Numbered from the stretch's first letter, positions 8,979-18,385 are shown. The stretch: 64,000 bases of DNA from Arthrobacter zhaoxinii (GCF_024385505.1 NZ_JANFLT010000003.1:1-64000); one strand, 5' to 3'. Notes: generated from the sequence alone by a model not told the origin. Numbers and translations are program-made.

Positions 8979-11882
8979 ATGCCGAAGGTCTATATCTACG
9001 GAAGTTGCGTCTCTAGGGACGCCTTTGAACATCCGCTAGCCCCGTTCCTGTCTGGCTATAGTGCGAGGTCTCCGATCGGTAGCGCCTTCTCGCCTATGCT
9101 TCGTGAAATCCCGGATATCGATCTGGAGGCCAACACAAGCACTTTCCAACAGGCCATGGTCCAGACGGATCTGTATAAGCTACTTCCCCACCGTTTGGCG
9201 ACATCGCAGTACGACATTCTCCTCATTGATTTGATCGACGAACGACTGCAAACGGTTCGTAGTGATTCGGCCTTCTACACGTTTTCACCAGAAGCACAGC
9301 GTTGCGGGATGAACATAGAAGATATGGCTATAGTTCGTCCAGGCTCGGAGGAGCACAAGTCTACCTTCAAGGAGGGCTTGAGGAAGCTGCTAGAGGTCGT
9401 ACCGCCAGAGCGCATCGTGGTGAACCGCGTATTCTGGGCCGCAGTCGATGTGCACGGCGTTGAGGTCGCACCAGCAGCCAATGTTGACGAAAATAACGAG
9501 ATACTGGCCGAGTTGTACGCGTTCTTTGAAGAAGCGGATGGGGTGCGATTTATCGACTACCCGCCCGAGCTCTTCGTTTCCGATCCGTCGCACAAGTGGG
9601 GACCTTCGCCGTTTCATTATGTTCCTGCCCTATACGAACACACAATAAACAGCCTGCATAGTTTAGTCGGAGGGGTGGAGAATTCCGGTAGGTCTCGGAG
9701 TATGGTCCAAGGCTTTAACGCGCCAGATGTGGGTGCTGAAGTTGCAGGCCGGCACCTAACATCGATTCGGCCAGTGACGTTTAGCCGGGGTCGCACTGTT
9801 CAAGCAGGAGGGCTGGCTCCGGACAACAGTCCGCTTCATAGTAATGGCTTATGGAGTTACTCAAACGACTGCCTTACTATCGATTTTGAGGGCGAAATCG
9901 GCGTTTATGAAGCAACAATAAAACTGCCGGCGGGAGGTGTTGCCGGCAACGGGCTCAGCGCCAGATTCCGACTAAAGGACTGGGAAAGTGTTCAATATAT
10001 CGCGGTCGGTCATATGCACGAAGGTCAATATCGTCATGTCAAGGTAGTCCATACGCGGCAGAAGGAATGGCTGAATCTTAGCGTTTCCTACCAAGATCTG
10101 GCCTTTAAGGTCCAGAACGGTTTCGAGCCTGTAGGGCCATGCCCTATATCGGACGTTCGAGTATTCATTAAAGGAAAGCCTGCCGCCCATGGGGCGGCTC
10201 TCGACATAGCTTGGTGTGCGACGTGGATGGAGAAGGCGGAAAGCCCCTCTGGGCTGGTGTCGCCTCTGAAACCAGAAGACTCACTCATTCAGCTGCTCGC
10301 GGACTACGTGATTGCAACCTCCGATGGAGTTGCCGAGCAGATCCAGACGTTCTTGGGAACAGGTCGATTTCCGATGCCGGGCGGCGTCGAGCTCCCCTGG
10401 AGAAGCTCTGAAAGAGTACCCGATGGATTGTACGCATTCGATACATATCGATATATATGGCATTCTCTTTACTTCGCTGCAAATCTTGTTATCTATGGCC
10501 GCCGCAATGATAACCACGCTGCGGTACTGGCCGGGCAAAGCTTGGTGCAAAGCTGGCTCGAAGACAATTTGTGGAGGGAGTCGGACGACAAGCGGTACGC
10601 ATGGTACGACCACGGTACTGCTGAACGTCTTATCGCTCTGCTATTAGTCCAGCATATGGGCGGTTCATCGGGGCACGATTACCGGTTCTCACGACGCTTA
10701 GAAGTTGCCATAGAGGCACACAGTCGGCTCCTTGAGTCTGAATCTTTTTATGCTGCAAATCAGGTTTCTCGATACCATAACCATGCTTGGTTTCAGGATC
10801 TAGCGTTAGTTTCGGCTTCGGCTATTGCTGGTCGTTGTCGTGCAAGCGAGCGAAGAATCGCCAAAGGGCTGGAACGTCTGCGGGACCAATTTTCGCGATT
10901 GATAGTCTTGGAGGACGAATATGCGGTGTTTGCCGAGAACTCTTCCGGTTACCACGCTGGCGTCGGAAGTATAGTGCGGCTCGCCGGAGCGGTCGAAAAG
11001 CTTGCTACTGGAACCGGTGAATTCAGTCGATTGGCGGATAAGCTTGACGCCTGGACTGAGTATTTTCGTTACCCTAATGGTCGTTCTCCGGCGAACGGGG
11101 ATACCTTTAGATACGGCAATCATCTCCCCGCTAAAACGTCAGGTGTGGCAGCATATGAGTCTCCGCATCTTTTGGTACTGCCCGACGCAGGTTACTCGGT
11201 GGTTAAGGGCAATGCCCACGGTTCCAGCTTCATGATGACGTTTTTGGCGACCTCTATATCGCCAACCCACAAGCACTGCGACGATCTATCGGTCACGCTC
11301 TTTTATGACGGTATCGAATGGTTGGTTGATCCTAGCTTCCACTCGCACGCATACGCTGAGGACGTCCCGAGATATCTGAGAGGCGCATGGGCACACAGTG
11401 CTGTTGCGATTCCCGACGTAGGCTATTCCATCGCCCCGGGTCTTTCGCGATTGGAGGGAAAGGCTGAAGGTAACAGATTCTGTCTCTCTGGACATCATGA
11501 GGCGTATTCGGATGTGCTCGTGAAGCGAAGCGTAGATGGTTATTTGGATGATTTGCAGTTGCATTTTAGAGACATCGCTTTGCCGGCAGATCGGTCGGCC
11601 TTACAGCCCTCACCTATTTATAGTGTTCTTCATCTCGGTGAGGGGGTTTCGGCGGAGATTTCTGAGACCTCGGCAACACTGCGACATGACCGCTCTGAAC
11701 ATGTGTTGATAATCAATTTTGGTCATGCGACGGCACGAAGCGTTGTTGGGCCTGGTGCTGACGAGAGTTCAACCAGTTTGTGCGGAACTGTCTTCGGGCA
11801 GGTTGAAGACAGCCAATCGATTCTCCTTCAACATCCGGAGCCCGGAGTCGTTCTTGGTTGGTCGATTGAGGTCAAGCGGTAG
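8979..11882 (+). CDS. DUF6270 - heparinase II/III-like lyase fusion
   Basis: The 967-residue protein starts with a DUF6270 domain (residues 1-230, signature YIYGSCVSRDAFE, an SGNH-like hydrolase or transferase fold). A beta-sandwich follows (255-415), then an alpha/alpha toroid (430-725, with SRYHNHAWFQDLAL and YHAGVGS), and a C-terminal beta-sheet domain of the heparinase II/III type (730-967, with SPTHKHCDDLSVTLFYDG and LVDPSFHSH). Heparinase II/III enzymes cleave uronic-acid polysaccharides by beta-elimination. There is no signal peptide, so it is predicted to be cytoplasmic. It starts one base after the preceding stop and is clearly coupled to it. GC is low (row 10441-10500 has 21 of 60). 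Whether it degrades, edits or modifies a glycan made by its neighbour is inference. Confidence 0.82.
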   Translation: MPKVYIYGSCVSRDAFEHPLAPFLSGYSARSPIGSAFSPMLREIPDIDLEANTSTFQQAMVQTDLYKLLPHRLATSQYDILLIDLIDERLQTVRSDSAFYTFSPEAQRCGMNIEDMAIVRPGSEEHKSTFKEGLRKLLEVVPPERIVVNRVFWAAVDVHGVEVAPAANVDENNEILAELYAFFEEADGVRFIDYPPELFVSDPSHKWGPSPFHYVPALYEHTINSLHSLVGGVENSGRSRSMVQGFNAPDVGAEVAGRHLTSIRPVTFSRGRTVQAGGLAPDNSPLHSNGLWSYSNDCLTIDFEGEIGVYEATIKLPAGGVAGNGLSARFRLKDWESVQYIAVGHMHEGQYRHVKVVHTRQKEWLNLSVSYQDLAFKVQNGFEPVGPCPISDVRVFIKGKPAAHGAALDIAWCATWMEKAESPSGLVSPLKPEDSLIQLLADYVIATSDGVAEQIQTFLGTGRFPMPGGVELPWRSSERVPDGLYAFDTYRYIWHSLYFAANLVIYGRRNDNHAAVLAGQSLVQSWLEDNLWRESDDKRYAWYDHGTAERLIALLLVQHMGGSSGHDYRFSRRLEVAIEAHSRLLESESFYAANQVSRYHNHAWFQDLALVSASAIAGRCRASERRIAKGLERLRDQFSRLIVLEDEYAVFAENSSGYHAGVGSIVRLAGAVEKLATGTGEFSRLADKLDAWTEYFRYPNGRSPANGDTFRYGNHLPAKTSGVAAYESPHLLVLPDAGYSVVKGNAHGSSFMMTFLATSISPTHKHCDDLSVTLFYDGIEWLVDPSFHSHAYAEDVPRYLRGAWAHSAVAIPDVGYSIAPGLSRLEGKAEGNRFCLSGHHEAYSDVLVKRSVDGYLDDLQLHFRDIALPADRSALQPSPIYSVLHLGEGVSAEISETSATLRHDRSEHVLIINFGHATARSVVGPGADESSTSLCGTVFGQVEDSQSILLQHPEPGVVLGWSIEVKR

Positions 11883-11903
11883 TTTGATACCACATTGGTG
11901 CTT

Positions 11904-11932
11904 CCGGCTCCGGACGTTCAGTCCGGAGCCGG
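11904..11932 (+). terminator. Hairpin terminator candidate
   Basis: A perfect 12-bp stem (11904-11915 against 11921-11932) with loop GTTCA lies 21 bp after the lyase gene. No T tract follows, so it is only a probable terminator by position and stability. Confidence 0.55.
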
Positions 11933-12378
11933 ACTCGTGCTTAACGGAGTGCATAAGACCTTGAGTTCGTCTGACACGCAGAGGCATACCTGGACCCTGT
12001 AGCGTACATTCGCAGCCCAGCGGCTGCCGCAACTGGAAGGCGTCGGGCTGTTTGTGGCGGTCATACTCTACGGTTTACGACCGTCAGACGGCCTGTCCGT
12101 AGCGTCTCCAGGGCCACCTCCGCCGACACATAATTGGAACTGAACTTGGCTGGCAGTCACCGCAGGAGCCCCCGCTGGACAGAACAGCGCTGCCACTAGC
12201 AGCCCAATCGGGCCTGCAGTACTACTAAGAGCCAGACGCGACGCGCGTAACTCTTGGCATGATGGTCCGCCGCAGCCCCCACTGTGGGTTCCGATCAGAG
12301 GGCTCCGCCGGGTCGGTCCTACACTGCTGTGCTAGTTTCAACACGGTAGCTTCAAGACAATAACCAGAGGACCAGCCC
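11933..12378. other. Non-coding stretch at the right end of the AT-richer module
   Basis: About 450 bp without a supportable gene. A minus-strand frame ending at 12068 encodes a hydrophobic, signal-peptide-like run (about 12143-12215) but has no plausible start, so it may be the relic of a lost secreted-protein gene. I found no tRNA-like repeat of the tRNA-Glu 3' end and no inverted repeats of an insertion sequence. The right side holds the thiL ribosome-binding site (AGAGGA, 12365-12370). Confidence 0.5.
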
Positions 12379-13392
12379 GTGCCGCTAGAAGCCCTGACCG
12401 TGGACCAGCTCGACGAGAAGGCGCTCCTGGCCCGAATCTTCCCCCGGCTCGGACCCACGACGGCACTTGTCGGGCCGGGCGATGACGCCGCTGTTATCGC
12501 TGCGCCGGACGGCCGGATGGTGATCTCCATCGACACCCTCGTCCAGGACGCAGACTTCCGCCTGCTCTGGCCCTCGGGGTACCGCACTACCGGATTCGTC
12601 GTTGGCTGGAAATGCGCTGCGCAGAACCTGTCCGACATCAGCGCCATGGGCGCCGTTCCCACGTCGCTGGTGGTCAGCCTCACGCTTCCGGGCCGCACCG
12701 AGGTTGCATGGGTAGAGGATCTAGCGACCGGACTTGCGGCGGGGGTGCAGTCCTTAACGTTGAACGCGGGCCGCTGCTCGGTGGTGGGCGGTGACCTGGG
12801 CCGTGGCAGCCAGATTGTGGTCACGGCCGCCGTCACCGGTGATCTCGAGGGCCGCGCACCGGTCCTGCGTTCCGGAGCCCGCCCCGGAGACGTGCTGGCA
12901 CACTCCGGCGCATTGGGTGCTGCCGCAGCCGGCCTGGCCGTGCTGGAGAGCAGCCTTGACTACTCAATAGTCCGGGAAGAGGAGAACCAGGTTCTCGCGG
13001 GGCTCGTTGCGTCACAGAACCGTCCCCATCCGCCGGTCCATCTGGGTCCGCAGGCGGCAACTGCCGGCGCCACGGCCATGCTGGACGTCTCCGACGGCCT
13101 CGTGCGCGACGCCGGCCGCATCGCCCGTGCCTCGGGCGTGGCCATAGATCTCGACGCCGGCTATCTCACCTCCCGGGCCGAGGTGTTGGCTCCGGCAGCA
13201 GCCCGGCTGGGAGCTGACCCGCTGGCCTGGGTGCTCGGCGGGGGAGAGGACCACGGGCTACTGGCCACCTTCCCGCCGGACGCGGTCCTGCCCGAGGGAT
13301 TTGTCCGGATTGGCGACGTGGCCGCAGGGGAGGGCGTCACCGTCGGCGGGCAGGCGCCGTCGACCATCGGCTGGGACCACTTCGCCGGTTAG
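12379..13392 (+). CDS. thiL: Thiamine-phosphate kinase
   Basis: ThiL phosphorylates thiamine monophosphate to thiamine pyrophosphate with ATP. The 337-residue protein shows the PurM-like motifs in order: VGPGDDAAVI (about residue 33), SIDTLVQDADF, NLSDISAMGA, VVGGDLGRG, DVSDGLVRDAGR and GGGEDHGLL. The GTG start at 12379 is preceded by AGAGGA. In related actinobacteria thiL is commonly found near ddl and DUF3515; here those genes are 8-9 kb away, so local order has been disturbed or differs. No TPP riboswitch was recognised upstream. Confidence 0.93.
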   Translation: MPLEALTVDQLDEKALLARIFPRLGPTTALVGPGDDAAVIAAPDGRMVISIDTLVQDADFRLLWPSGYRTTGFVVGWKCAAQNLSDISAMGAVPTSLVVSLTLPGRTEVAWVEDLATGLAAGVQSLTLNAGRCSVVGGDLGRGSQIVVTAAVTGDLEGRAPVLRSGARPGDVLAHSGALGAAAAGLAVLESSLDYSIVREEENQVLAGLVASQNRPHPPVHLGPQAATAGATAMLDVSDGLVRDAGRIARASGVAIDLDAGYLTSRAEVLAPAAARLGADPLAWVLGGGEDHGLLATFPPDAVLPEGFVRIGDVAAGEGVTVGGQAPSTIGWDHFAG

Positions 13393-13411
13393 CGGTACAG
13401 AGCCGCACCGC

Positions 13412-13840
13412 TCAGGAGCCCGGGAAGATGCGCCGGTTCCGGATCCGCTCGGCCAGGTTCAGCAGCTGTTCGCGTGACAGGTCCGGCAGATGCTCAAGCT
13501 CGTTGACGAAGTCATCCAGTGCGTTGGTGGCCCGGGCCTTGAGGAGCTCGGTGTAGAAGCCGACGATGATGCCGGTTATGAGGGCCACCACGAGGATTCC
13601 GTACAGGGTCACCACCACGGTGATGATCCGTCCGGCCGGACCGGTGGCCACGTAGTCGCCGAAACCGACGGTGGTGAAGGAAACAAACAGGTACCAGAGG
13701 CCGTCGCCGAAATCGGTGAACTCCGGTTCGAGCCGCGGCAGCAGGAAACTGGCAACACCGAGGACAATCAGGAAGCCGGTGAAAATGTAGTCGGCGCCGG
13801 AGATCCGGACAACGTGCCACAGCACCCGCATCCGCTTCAT
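13412..13840 (-). CDS. Two-TM potassium channel family protein
   Basis: The 142-residue protein has a transmembrane helix (about 17-35), a pore helix with selectivity filter TTVGFGDY (about 57-64), and a second transmembrane helix (72-95), followed by a short charged cytoplasmic tail. TVGFGD is the classic K+ channel filter (T-V-G-[YF]-G-D). The tail is too short for an RCK domain. The gene is convergent with thiL, with a 19-bp gap, and lies downstream of the IclR regulator on the same strand. Confidence 0.88.
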   Translation of the reverse strand: MKRMRVLWHVVRISGADYIFTGFLIVLGVASFLLPRLEPEFTDFGDGLWYLFVSFTTVGFGDYVATGPAGRIITVVVTLYGILVVALITGIIVGFYTELLKARATNALDDFVNELEHLPDLSREQLLNLAERIRNRRIFPGS

Positions 13841-13875
13841 GGGAACCTCCCGCGTTGGAGATTCCCAATATAGGG

Positions 13876-14595
13876 TTACTCCCCGCTCTTGCGCAGTGCC
13901 TCGGTCAACTGGGCTCCTGCCTTGGCCACCACTTCGGCGTGGACACGGCCCGGCTGGCGGGTGAGGCGTTCGATCGGCCCTGAAATCGAGACGGCGGCAA
14001 TGACCCGGCCGGACGGTCCGCGCACCGGCGCGGAAACGGAGGCGACACCCGGTTCGCGTTCACCCAGGCTCTGGGCCCAGCCGCGGCGCCGGACGCCGGC
14101 CAGAACCGTAGGGGTGAACCGGGCATTGTGCAGACCTTCAAGGAGCCGGTCATGGTCCTCCCAGGCGAGCAGGCACTGCGCCGCGGAACCGGCTTTCATG
14201 GACAGCTGGGTGCCCACGGGAATGGTGTCCCGCAGTCCGATGGGCCGCTCCGCGGAGGCAACGCAGACCCGCCATTCACCCTGCCGCCGGAAAACCTGGG
14301 AGCTTTCACCCGTAGCGTCGCGCAGCGCCAGCAGCACCGGCCCGGCCGAAGCAATGAGCCGGTCTTCACCGGCCGCAGAAGCAAGCTCCACCAGGCGTCC
14401 ACCCAGGACAAAGCGCCCCTGGATATCGCGTCCCACCAACCGGTGGTGCACCAGGGCAAGCGCCAGCCGGTGCACCGTGGGGCGGGCAAGCCCCGTGGCG
14501 GAAACCAGCTGCGCCAGCGTGGTGGGCCCGGCCTCCAGTGCATCCAGCACCATGGCCGCTTTGTCAATGACGCCTACCCCGCTCGCTGTGTCCAT
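13876..14595 (-). CDS. IclR-family transcriptional regulator of leuCD (LtbR/NdgR-like)
   Basis: The 239-residue protein has an N-terminal winged helix-turn-helix (about residues 5-60, with TTLAQLVSATGLARPTVHRL) and a C-terminal IclR effector domain. Starting at ATG 14595 gives the usual IclR length; the open frame upstream is not needed. It is transcribed divergently from leuC across a 111-bp gap. This position matches LtbR of Corynebacterium glutamicum and NdgR of Streptomyces, which control leuCD and other amino-acid genes, so a similar role is inferred. A palindrome in the shared promoter region (14611-14625) is a candidate operator. Confidence 0.9.
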   Translation of the reverse strand: MDTASGVGVIDKAAMVLDALEAGPTTLAQLVSATGLARPTVHRLALALVHHRLVGRDIQGRFVLGGRLVELASAAGEDRLIASAGPVLLALRDATGESSQVFRRQGEWRVCVASAERPIGLRDTIPVGTQLSMKAGSAAQCLLAWEDHDRLLEGLHNARFTPTVLAGVRRRGWAQSLGEREPGVASVSAPVRGPSGRVIAAVSISGPIERLTRQPGRVHAEVVAKAGAQLTEALRKSGE

Positions 14596-14610
14596 AAACT
14601 GATACTGCCG

Positions 14611-14625
14611 TCTCACTATCTGAGA
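14611..14625. promoter_or_regulatory. Candidate IclR-type operator between the regulator and leuC
   Basis: TCTCA-CTATC-TGAGA is a perfect 5-bp inverted repeat with a 5-bp spacer. It lies 16 bp upstream of the regulator start and about 80 bp upstream of leuC. Its position suits autoregulation and leuC control; binding is inferred. Confidence 0.4.
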
Positions 14626-14706
14626 TGCAAATCGGAAAAGTGGCGGAGCGCACTCGTCGGCTGGTTTTCTTAATGCCACAGGGAAACACAACGAGGGGTA
14701 CCTGAT

Positions 14707-16158
14707 ATGGGTGAGCACGTGGCAGGCAGGACACTCGCACAGAAAGTGTGGGACGAGCATGTGGTCCGCAAGGGGGAGGACGGTGCTCCCGACCTGCTCT
14801 ATATCGACCTTCATCTCGTCCATGAAGTCACCTCGCCGCAGGCCTTCGAAGGGCTGCGGCTGTCCGGCCGCCAACTGCGCCGCCCGGACCTGACCATCGC
14901 CACCGAGGACCACAACACGCCCACACTGGCCATAGATAAGCCTATTGCCGATCCGGTGAGCCGGACCCAGATTGAAACGCTGCGGGCCAACTGCGCCGAA
15001 TTCGGAGTGCGGCTGCATTCGCTCGGAGATGCAGAGCAGGGCATTGTCCACGTGGTGGGACCGCAGCTGGGCCTGACCCAGCCCGGGCTCACCGTGGTCT
15101 GCGGCGATTCGCACACCTCCACGCACGGGGCGTTCGGGGCACTGGCAATGGGTATCGGCACCTCCGAGGTGGAACACGTGATGGCCACCCAGACCCTGTC
15201 ATTGAAGCCGTTTAAGACCATGGCCATCAATGTCGAAGGCACGCTGCGTCCCGGCGTCACGTCCAAGGACATCATCTTGGCGGTGATTGCCCGGATCGGC
15301 ACCGGCGGCGGACAGGGCTACGTGCTGGAATACCGGGGCTCGGCCATTCAGGCGCTGTCGATGGAAGCGCGGATGACCATCTGCAACATGTCCATCGAAG
15401 CCGGTGCGCGGGCCGGAATGGTTGCCCCGGACGAAACCACGTTCGCCTACCTGCGGCACCGCCCGCACGCCCCGCAGGGCCGGGACTGGGATGCCGCCGT
15501 CGAACACTGGAAATCCCTGGCCACGGACGCCGACGCCGAGTTCGACGCAGAGGTCTTCCTCGACGCCGACACGCTGGAGCCATTCGTGACCTGGGGAACC
15601 AACCCCGGGCAGGGCGTCCCGCTCTCCGAAGCCGTTCCTGCCCCGGAAGACTTCAGCAACGAGAACGCACGCGCCGCGGCCGAACGGGCGCTGGCCTACA
15701 TGGACCTGGCCGCCGGCACTCCCATGAAGGACATTCGGGTGGACACCGTCTTTTTGGGGTCCTGTACCAACAGCCGCATCGAGGACCTGCGGATAGCGGC
15801 GGACATCATCCGCGGCCGGCAGAAGGACCCCGCCGTCCGGATGATGGTGGTGCCCGGCTCCGCACGCGTCCGGCTGGAGGCCGAGGCGGAAGGACTTGAC
15901 CGGGTGTTCAAGGACTTCGGCGCGGAATGGCGGTTTGCCGGCTGCTCCATGTGCCTGGGCATGAACCCGGATCAGCTCGAACCGGGGGAGCGCTGCGCCT
16001 CCACTTCCAACCGCAATTTCGAGGGCCGGCAGGGCAAGGGTGGACGGACCCACCTGGTGTCCCCGGTGGTGGCAGCCGCCACGGCCGTCCGGGGAACCCT
16101 CAGCTCGCCCTCCGACCTTGATCCGCTGCCGGGCGCCGTCGCCGGCGCCGCAGCCTAG
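14707..16158 (+). CDS. leuC: 3-isopropylmalate dehydratase large subunit
   Basis: LeuC with LeuD isomerises 2-isopropylmalate to 3-isopropylmalate in leucine biosynthesis. The 483-residue aconitase-fold protein shows the N-terminal [10 protein letters not shown], the active-site segment [15 protein letters not shown], and the three [4Fe-4S] ligands in SCTNSR (about residue 351) and CSMCLGMN (about 414-417). It starts at ATG 14707 after CGAGGGG. leuD follows after 10 bp, so the two form an operon, probably controlled by the divergent IclR regulator. Confidence 0.97.
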   Translation: MGEHVAGRTLAQKVWDEHVVRKGEDGAPDLLYIDLHLVHEVTSPQAFEGLRLSGRQLRRPDLTIATEDHNTPTLAIDKPIADPVSRTQIETLRANCAEFGVRLHSLGDAEQGIVHVVGPQLGLTQPGLTVVCGDSHTSTHGAFGALAMGIGTSEVEHVMATQTLSLKPFKTMAINVEGTLRPGVTSKDIILAVIARIGTGGGQGYVLEYRGSAIQALSMEARMTICNMSIEAGARAGMVAPDETTFAYLRHRPHAPQGRDWDAAVEHWKSLATDADAEFDAEVFLDADTLEPFVTWGTNPGQGVPLSEAVPAPEDFSNENARAAAERALAYMDLAAGTPMKDIRVDTVFLGSCTNSRIEDLRIAADIIRGRQKDPAVRMMVVPGSARVRLEAEAEGLDRVFKDFGAEWRFAGCSMCLGMNPDQLEPGERCASTSNRNFEGRQGKGGRTHLVSPVVAAATAVRGTLSSPSDLDPLPGAVAGAAA

Positions 16159-16168
16159 GAGAACCGTT

Positions 16169-16768
16169 ATGGAAAAGATCACCACGCATACCGGTATCGG
16201 CGTCCCGCTGCGCCAAAGCGACGTCGATACGGACCAGATCATTCCCGCGGTCTACCTCAAGCGGATCACCCGCACGGGGTTCGAGGACGCGCTCTTCGCC
16301 GGCTGGCGGAAGAACGAGGACTTCATCCTGAACCGGGAACCCTACCGCCGGGGCTCCGTCCTCGTGGCCGGCCCCGACTTCGGTACCGGATCCTCGCGTG
16401 AACATGCCGTCTGGGCTCTGAAGGACTACGGCTTCCGCGCCGTGCTCTCCTCCCGCTTTGCCGATATCTTCCGCGGAAACGCCGGCAAGCAGGGCCTCGT
16501 CGCCGCCCAGGTGGCGCAGGACGATATCGAGCTCATCTGGAAGGTCCTGGAAAACTCCCCGGGAACTGCAGTGACCGTTGACCTGCAGGCCCGGACGGCC
16601 GTCTGCGGCAGCGTCACGGCACCTTTCGAGATTGACGAGTACACCCGCTGGCGCCTGCTGGAGGGGTTGGATGACATCGCCCTGACTCTGCGCCACGAGT
16701 CCGAGATCACCGCCTTCGAAGCTGTGCGCCCGTCCTATAAGCCGGCAACTCTCCCCGCCCTGCAGTAA
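16169..16768 (+). CDS. leuD: 3-isopropylmalate dehydratase small subunit
   Basis: This is the swivelling-domain partner of LeuC. The 199-residue protein has the family N-terminus [18 protein letters not shown] and the substrate-binding loop [13 protein letters not shown], followed by [17 protein letters not shown] chose ATG 16169, preceded by AGGAGA, because a longer frame to the left would run through the end of leuC. It is the second gene of the leuCD operon. Confidence 0.96.
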   Translation: MEKITTHTGIGVPLRQSDVDTDQIIPAVYLKRITRTGFEDALFAGWRKNEDFILNREPYRRGSVLVAGPDFGTGSSREHAVWALKDYGFRAVLSSRFADIFRGNAGKQGLVAAQVAQDDIELIWKVLENSPGTAVTVDLQARTAVCGSVTAPFEIDEYTRWRLLEGLDDIALTLRHESEITAFEAVRPSYKPATLPALQ

Positions 16769-16863
16769 GGCGGCGCGGCGTAGCCGGCCGCCCCGGGATG
16801 ATCAGTACGCTGCCGGTTTGCGCTCCGGACAGTTTTCTGCCTTCCCTCCAGCCCCGATACCAT

Positions 16864-16894
16864 GGATAGGCCCCCCTTCGGGCGGGGCCTATCC
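16864..16894 (+). terminator. Hairpin terminator candidate after leuCD
   Basis: An 11-bp perfect stem (16864-16874 against 16884-16894) has a nine-base loop containing TTCG. It lies about 95 bp after leuD and before the murA promoter region. There is no T tract, so termination is probable rather than certain. Confidence 0.5.
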
Positions 16895-17044
16895 GCGTTC
16901 CGCTGCGGTGGACATGACCGGAATCACACCGGCGCTGCCCGCCGGAGAGGCGGAGTTATTTCAGTAAGCAGACGCTTGCTCATATGCTTGAGTGCAGTCT
17001 CTTATTGCTTCCGGGGCCAAACTATTTTAAGAAATCAGGTGTTC

Positions 17045-18385
17045 ATGGGTAGCGTCCTCACCATCCGAGGCGGTGTTCCTCTCTCCGGGAAGGTACCGGT
17101 CCGCGGGGCGAAGAATCTGGTCCCCAAGGCGATGGTTGCGGCCCTGCTTGGCAACGGCCCGTCCACACTGCGCAACGTTCCGGAAATCAAGGACGTTGAG
17201 GTGGTGACGTCCCTGCTGCAGCTGCACGGCGTCGAGGTCACCAAGGACCCCGTCACCGGCGACCTCACCATGGACCCGACAAACGCCAAGACCGCGGCGT
17301 CCAAGGACATCGACGCCCACGCCGGCGATTCGCGCATCCCGATCCTGCTTTGCGGGCCCCTGATGCACAGCCTGGGTGAAGCCTTCATTCCGGACCTCGG
17401 TGGCTGCAAAATCGGCGACCGGCCCATCGACTACCACCTGCAGATGCTGCGCAACTTCGGTGCCGTGGTGGAAAAGCGCCCCGGCGGCATTTCCATCTCC
17501 GCCCCCAAAGGCCTCAGCGGCGCCAAGCTGGAGCTGCCCTACCCGAGCGTGGGAGCCACCGAACAGGTGCTCCTGACCGCTGTGAGGGCCGTCGGCATCA
17601 CCGAACTCCGCGGTGCAGCCGTGGAACCGGAAATCATGGACCTGATCGCCATCCTGCAGAAGATGGGCGCCATCATCTCCGTGCAGACGGACCGCGTCAT
17701 CCGCATCGAGGGCGTCTCCGAACTGACCGGCTACAACCACCGGGCGCTTCCGGACCGCAACGAGGCCGCTTCCTGGGCTTCCGCGGCCCTCGTCACCAAG
17801 GGTGACATCTACGTGGAGGGCGCGGAGCAGAAGGACCTCACCGCGTTCCTGAACACCTACCGCAAAATCGGCGGCGCGTTCGACGTCGACGACGGCGGCA
17901 TCCGGTTCTACCACCCGGGCGGCGCCCTGAACCCGCTCGTCCTGGAAACCGACGTGCACCCCGGCTTCATGACCGACTGGCAGCAGCCCCTGGTGGTTGC
18001 GCTGACCCAGGCCGAGGGTGTGTCCATCGTGCATGAAACCGTGTACGAGAACCGCTTCGGTTTCACCGACGCGCTGATCCGGATGGGTGCCAACATCCAG
18101 GTGCACCGTGAGTGCCTGGGCAGCGTCCCGTGCCGTTTCGGCCAGCGGAACTTCCTGCACTCGGCGGTCATCGCCGGCTCCGTGCAGCTGCGCGGTGCCG
18201 AGATTGATATCCCGGACCTGCGCGGCGGTTTCAGCCACCTCATCGCGGCTCTGGCAGCGGAGGGCACCTCGCGGGTGACCGGCATTGAGCTGATCAACCG
18301 CGGCTACGAGCACTTCCAGGGCAAGCTTGAGGGACTCGGAGCGGACTTTGACGTTGCTTCCGGCGTATCTGCCGGACTCCGGTAG
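17045..18385 (+). CDS. murA: UDP-N-acetylglucosamine 1-carboxyvinyltransferase
   Basis: MurA transfers enolpyruvate from PEP to UDP-GlcNAc, the first committed step of peptidoglycan synthesis. The 446-residue protein has the conserved lysine region VRGAKNLVPKAMVAALL and the catalytic loop GGCKIGDRPID with the active-site cysteine at residue 121; this is the form normally sensitive to fosfomycin. The repeated EPSP-synthase-like fold is complete. I chose ATG 17045, with TCAGG five bases upstream. plsC follows after 9 bp, so murA-plsC-gpsA-ddl probably form one operon. Confidence 0.95.
   Translation: MGSVLTIRGGVPLSGKVPVRGAKNLVPKAMVAALLGNGPSTLRNVPEIKDVEVVTSLLQLHGVEVTKDPVTGDLTMDPTNAKTAASKDIDAHAGDSRIPILLCGPLMHSLGEAFIPDLGGCKIGDRPIDYHLQMLRNFGAVVEKRPGGISISAPKGLSGAKLELPYPSVGATEQVLLTAVRAVGITELRGAAVEPEIMDLIAILQKMGAIISVQTDRVIRIEGVSELTGYNHRALPDRNEAASWASAALVTKGDIYVEGAEQKDLTAFLNTYRKIGGAFDVDDGGIRFYHPGGALNPLVLETDVHPGFMTDWQQPLVVALTQAEGVSIVHETVYENRFGFTDALIRMGANIQVHRECLGSVPCRFGQRNFLHSAVIAGSVQLRGAEIDIPDLRGGFSHLIAALAAEGTSRVTGIELINRGYEHFQGKLEGLGADFDVASGVSAGLR

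Noticed and set aside
12068-12245. Minus-strand hydrophobic, signal-peptide-like frame in the gap before thiL
   Set aside because: No ATG, GTG or TTG start with a ribosome-binding site could be placed; it may be a gene relic but is not supportable as a gene.
4579-12378. Genomic island bounded by a tRNA attachment repeat
   Set aside because: No copy of the tRNA-Glu 3' end (GTTCGAATCCCGC) was seen near 11900-12378 and no integrase gene is present, so att sites are not claimed.
12225-12836. 203-codon minus-strand open frame opposite thiL
   Set aside because: Ser/Arg/Thr-rich shadow of thiL with no domain; thiL motifs on the plus strand are complete.
13876-15177. 433-codon version of the IclR regulator
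   Set aside because: The extra N-terminal 194 codons run opposite leuC and lack IclR similarity; the ATG at 14595 gives the normal family length.
17027-18313. 428-codon minus-strand open frame opposite murA
   Set aside because: It mirrors a clear murA gene in high-GC DNA; composition is His/Gln/Asp/Val-rich and no motif is present.
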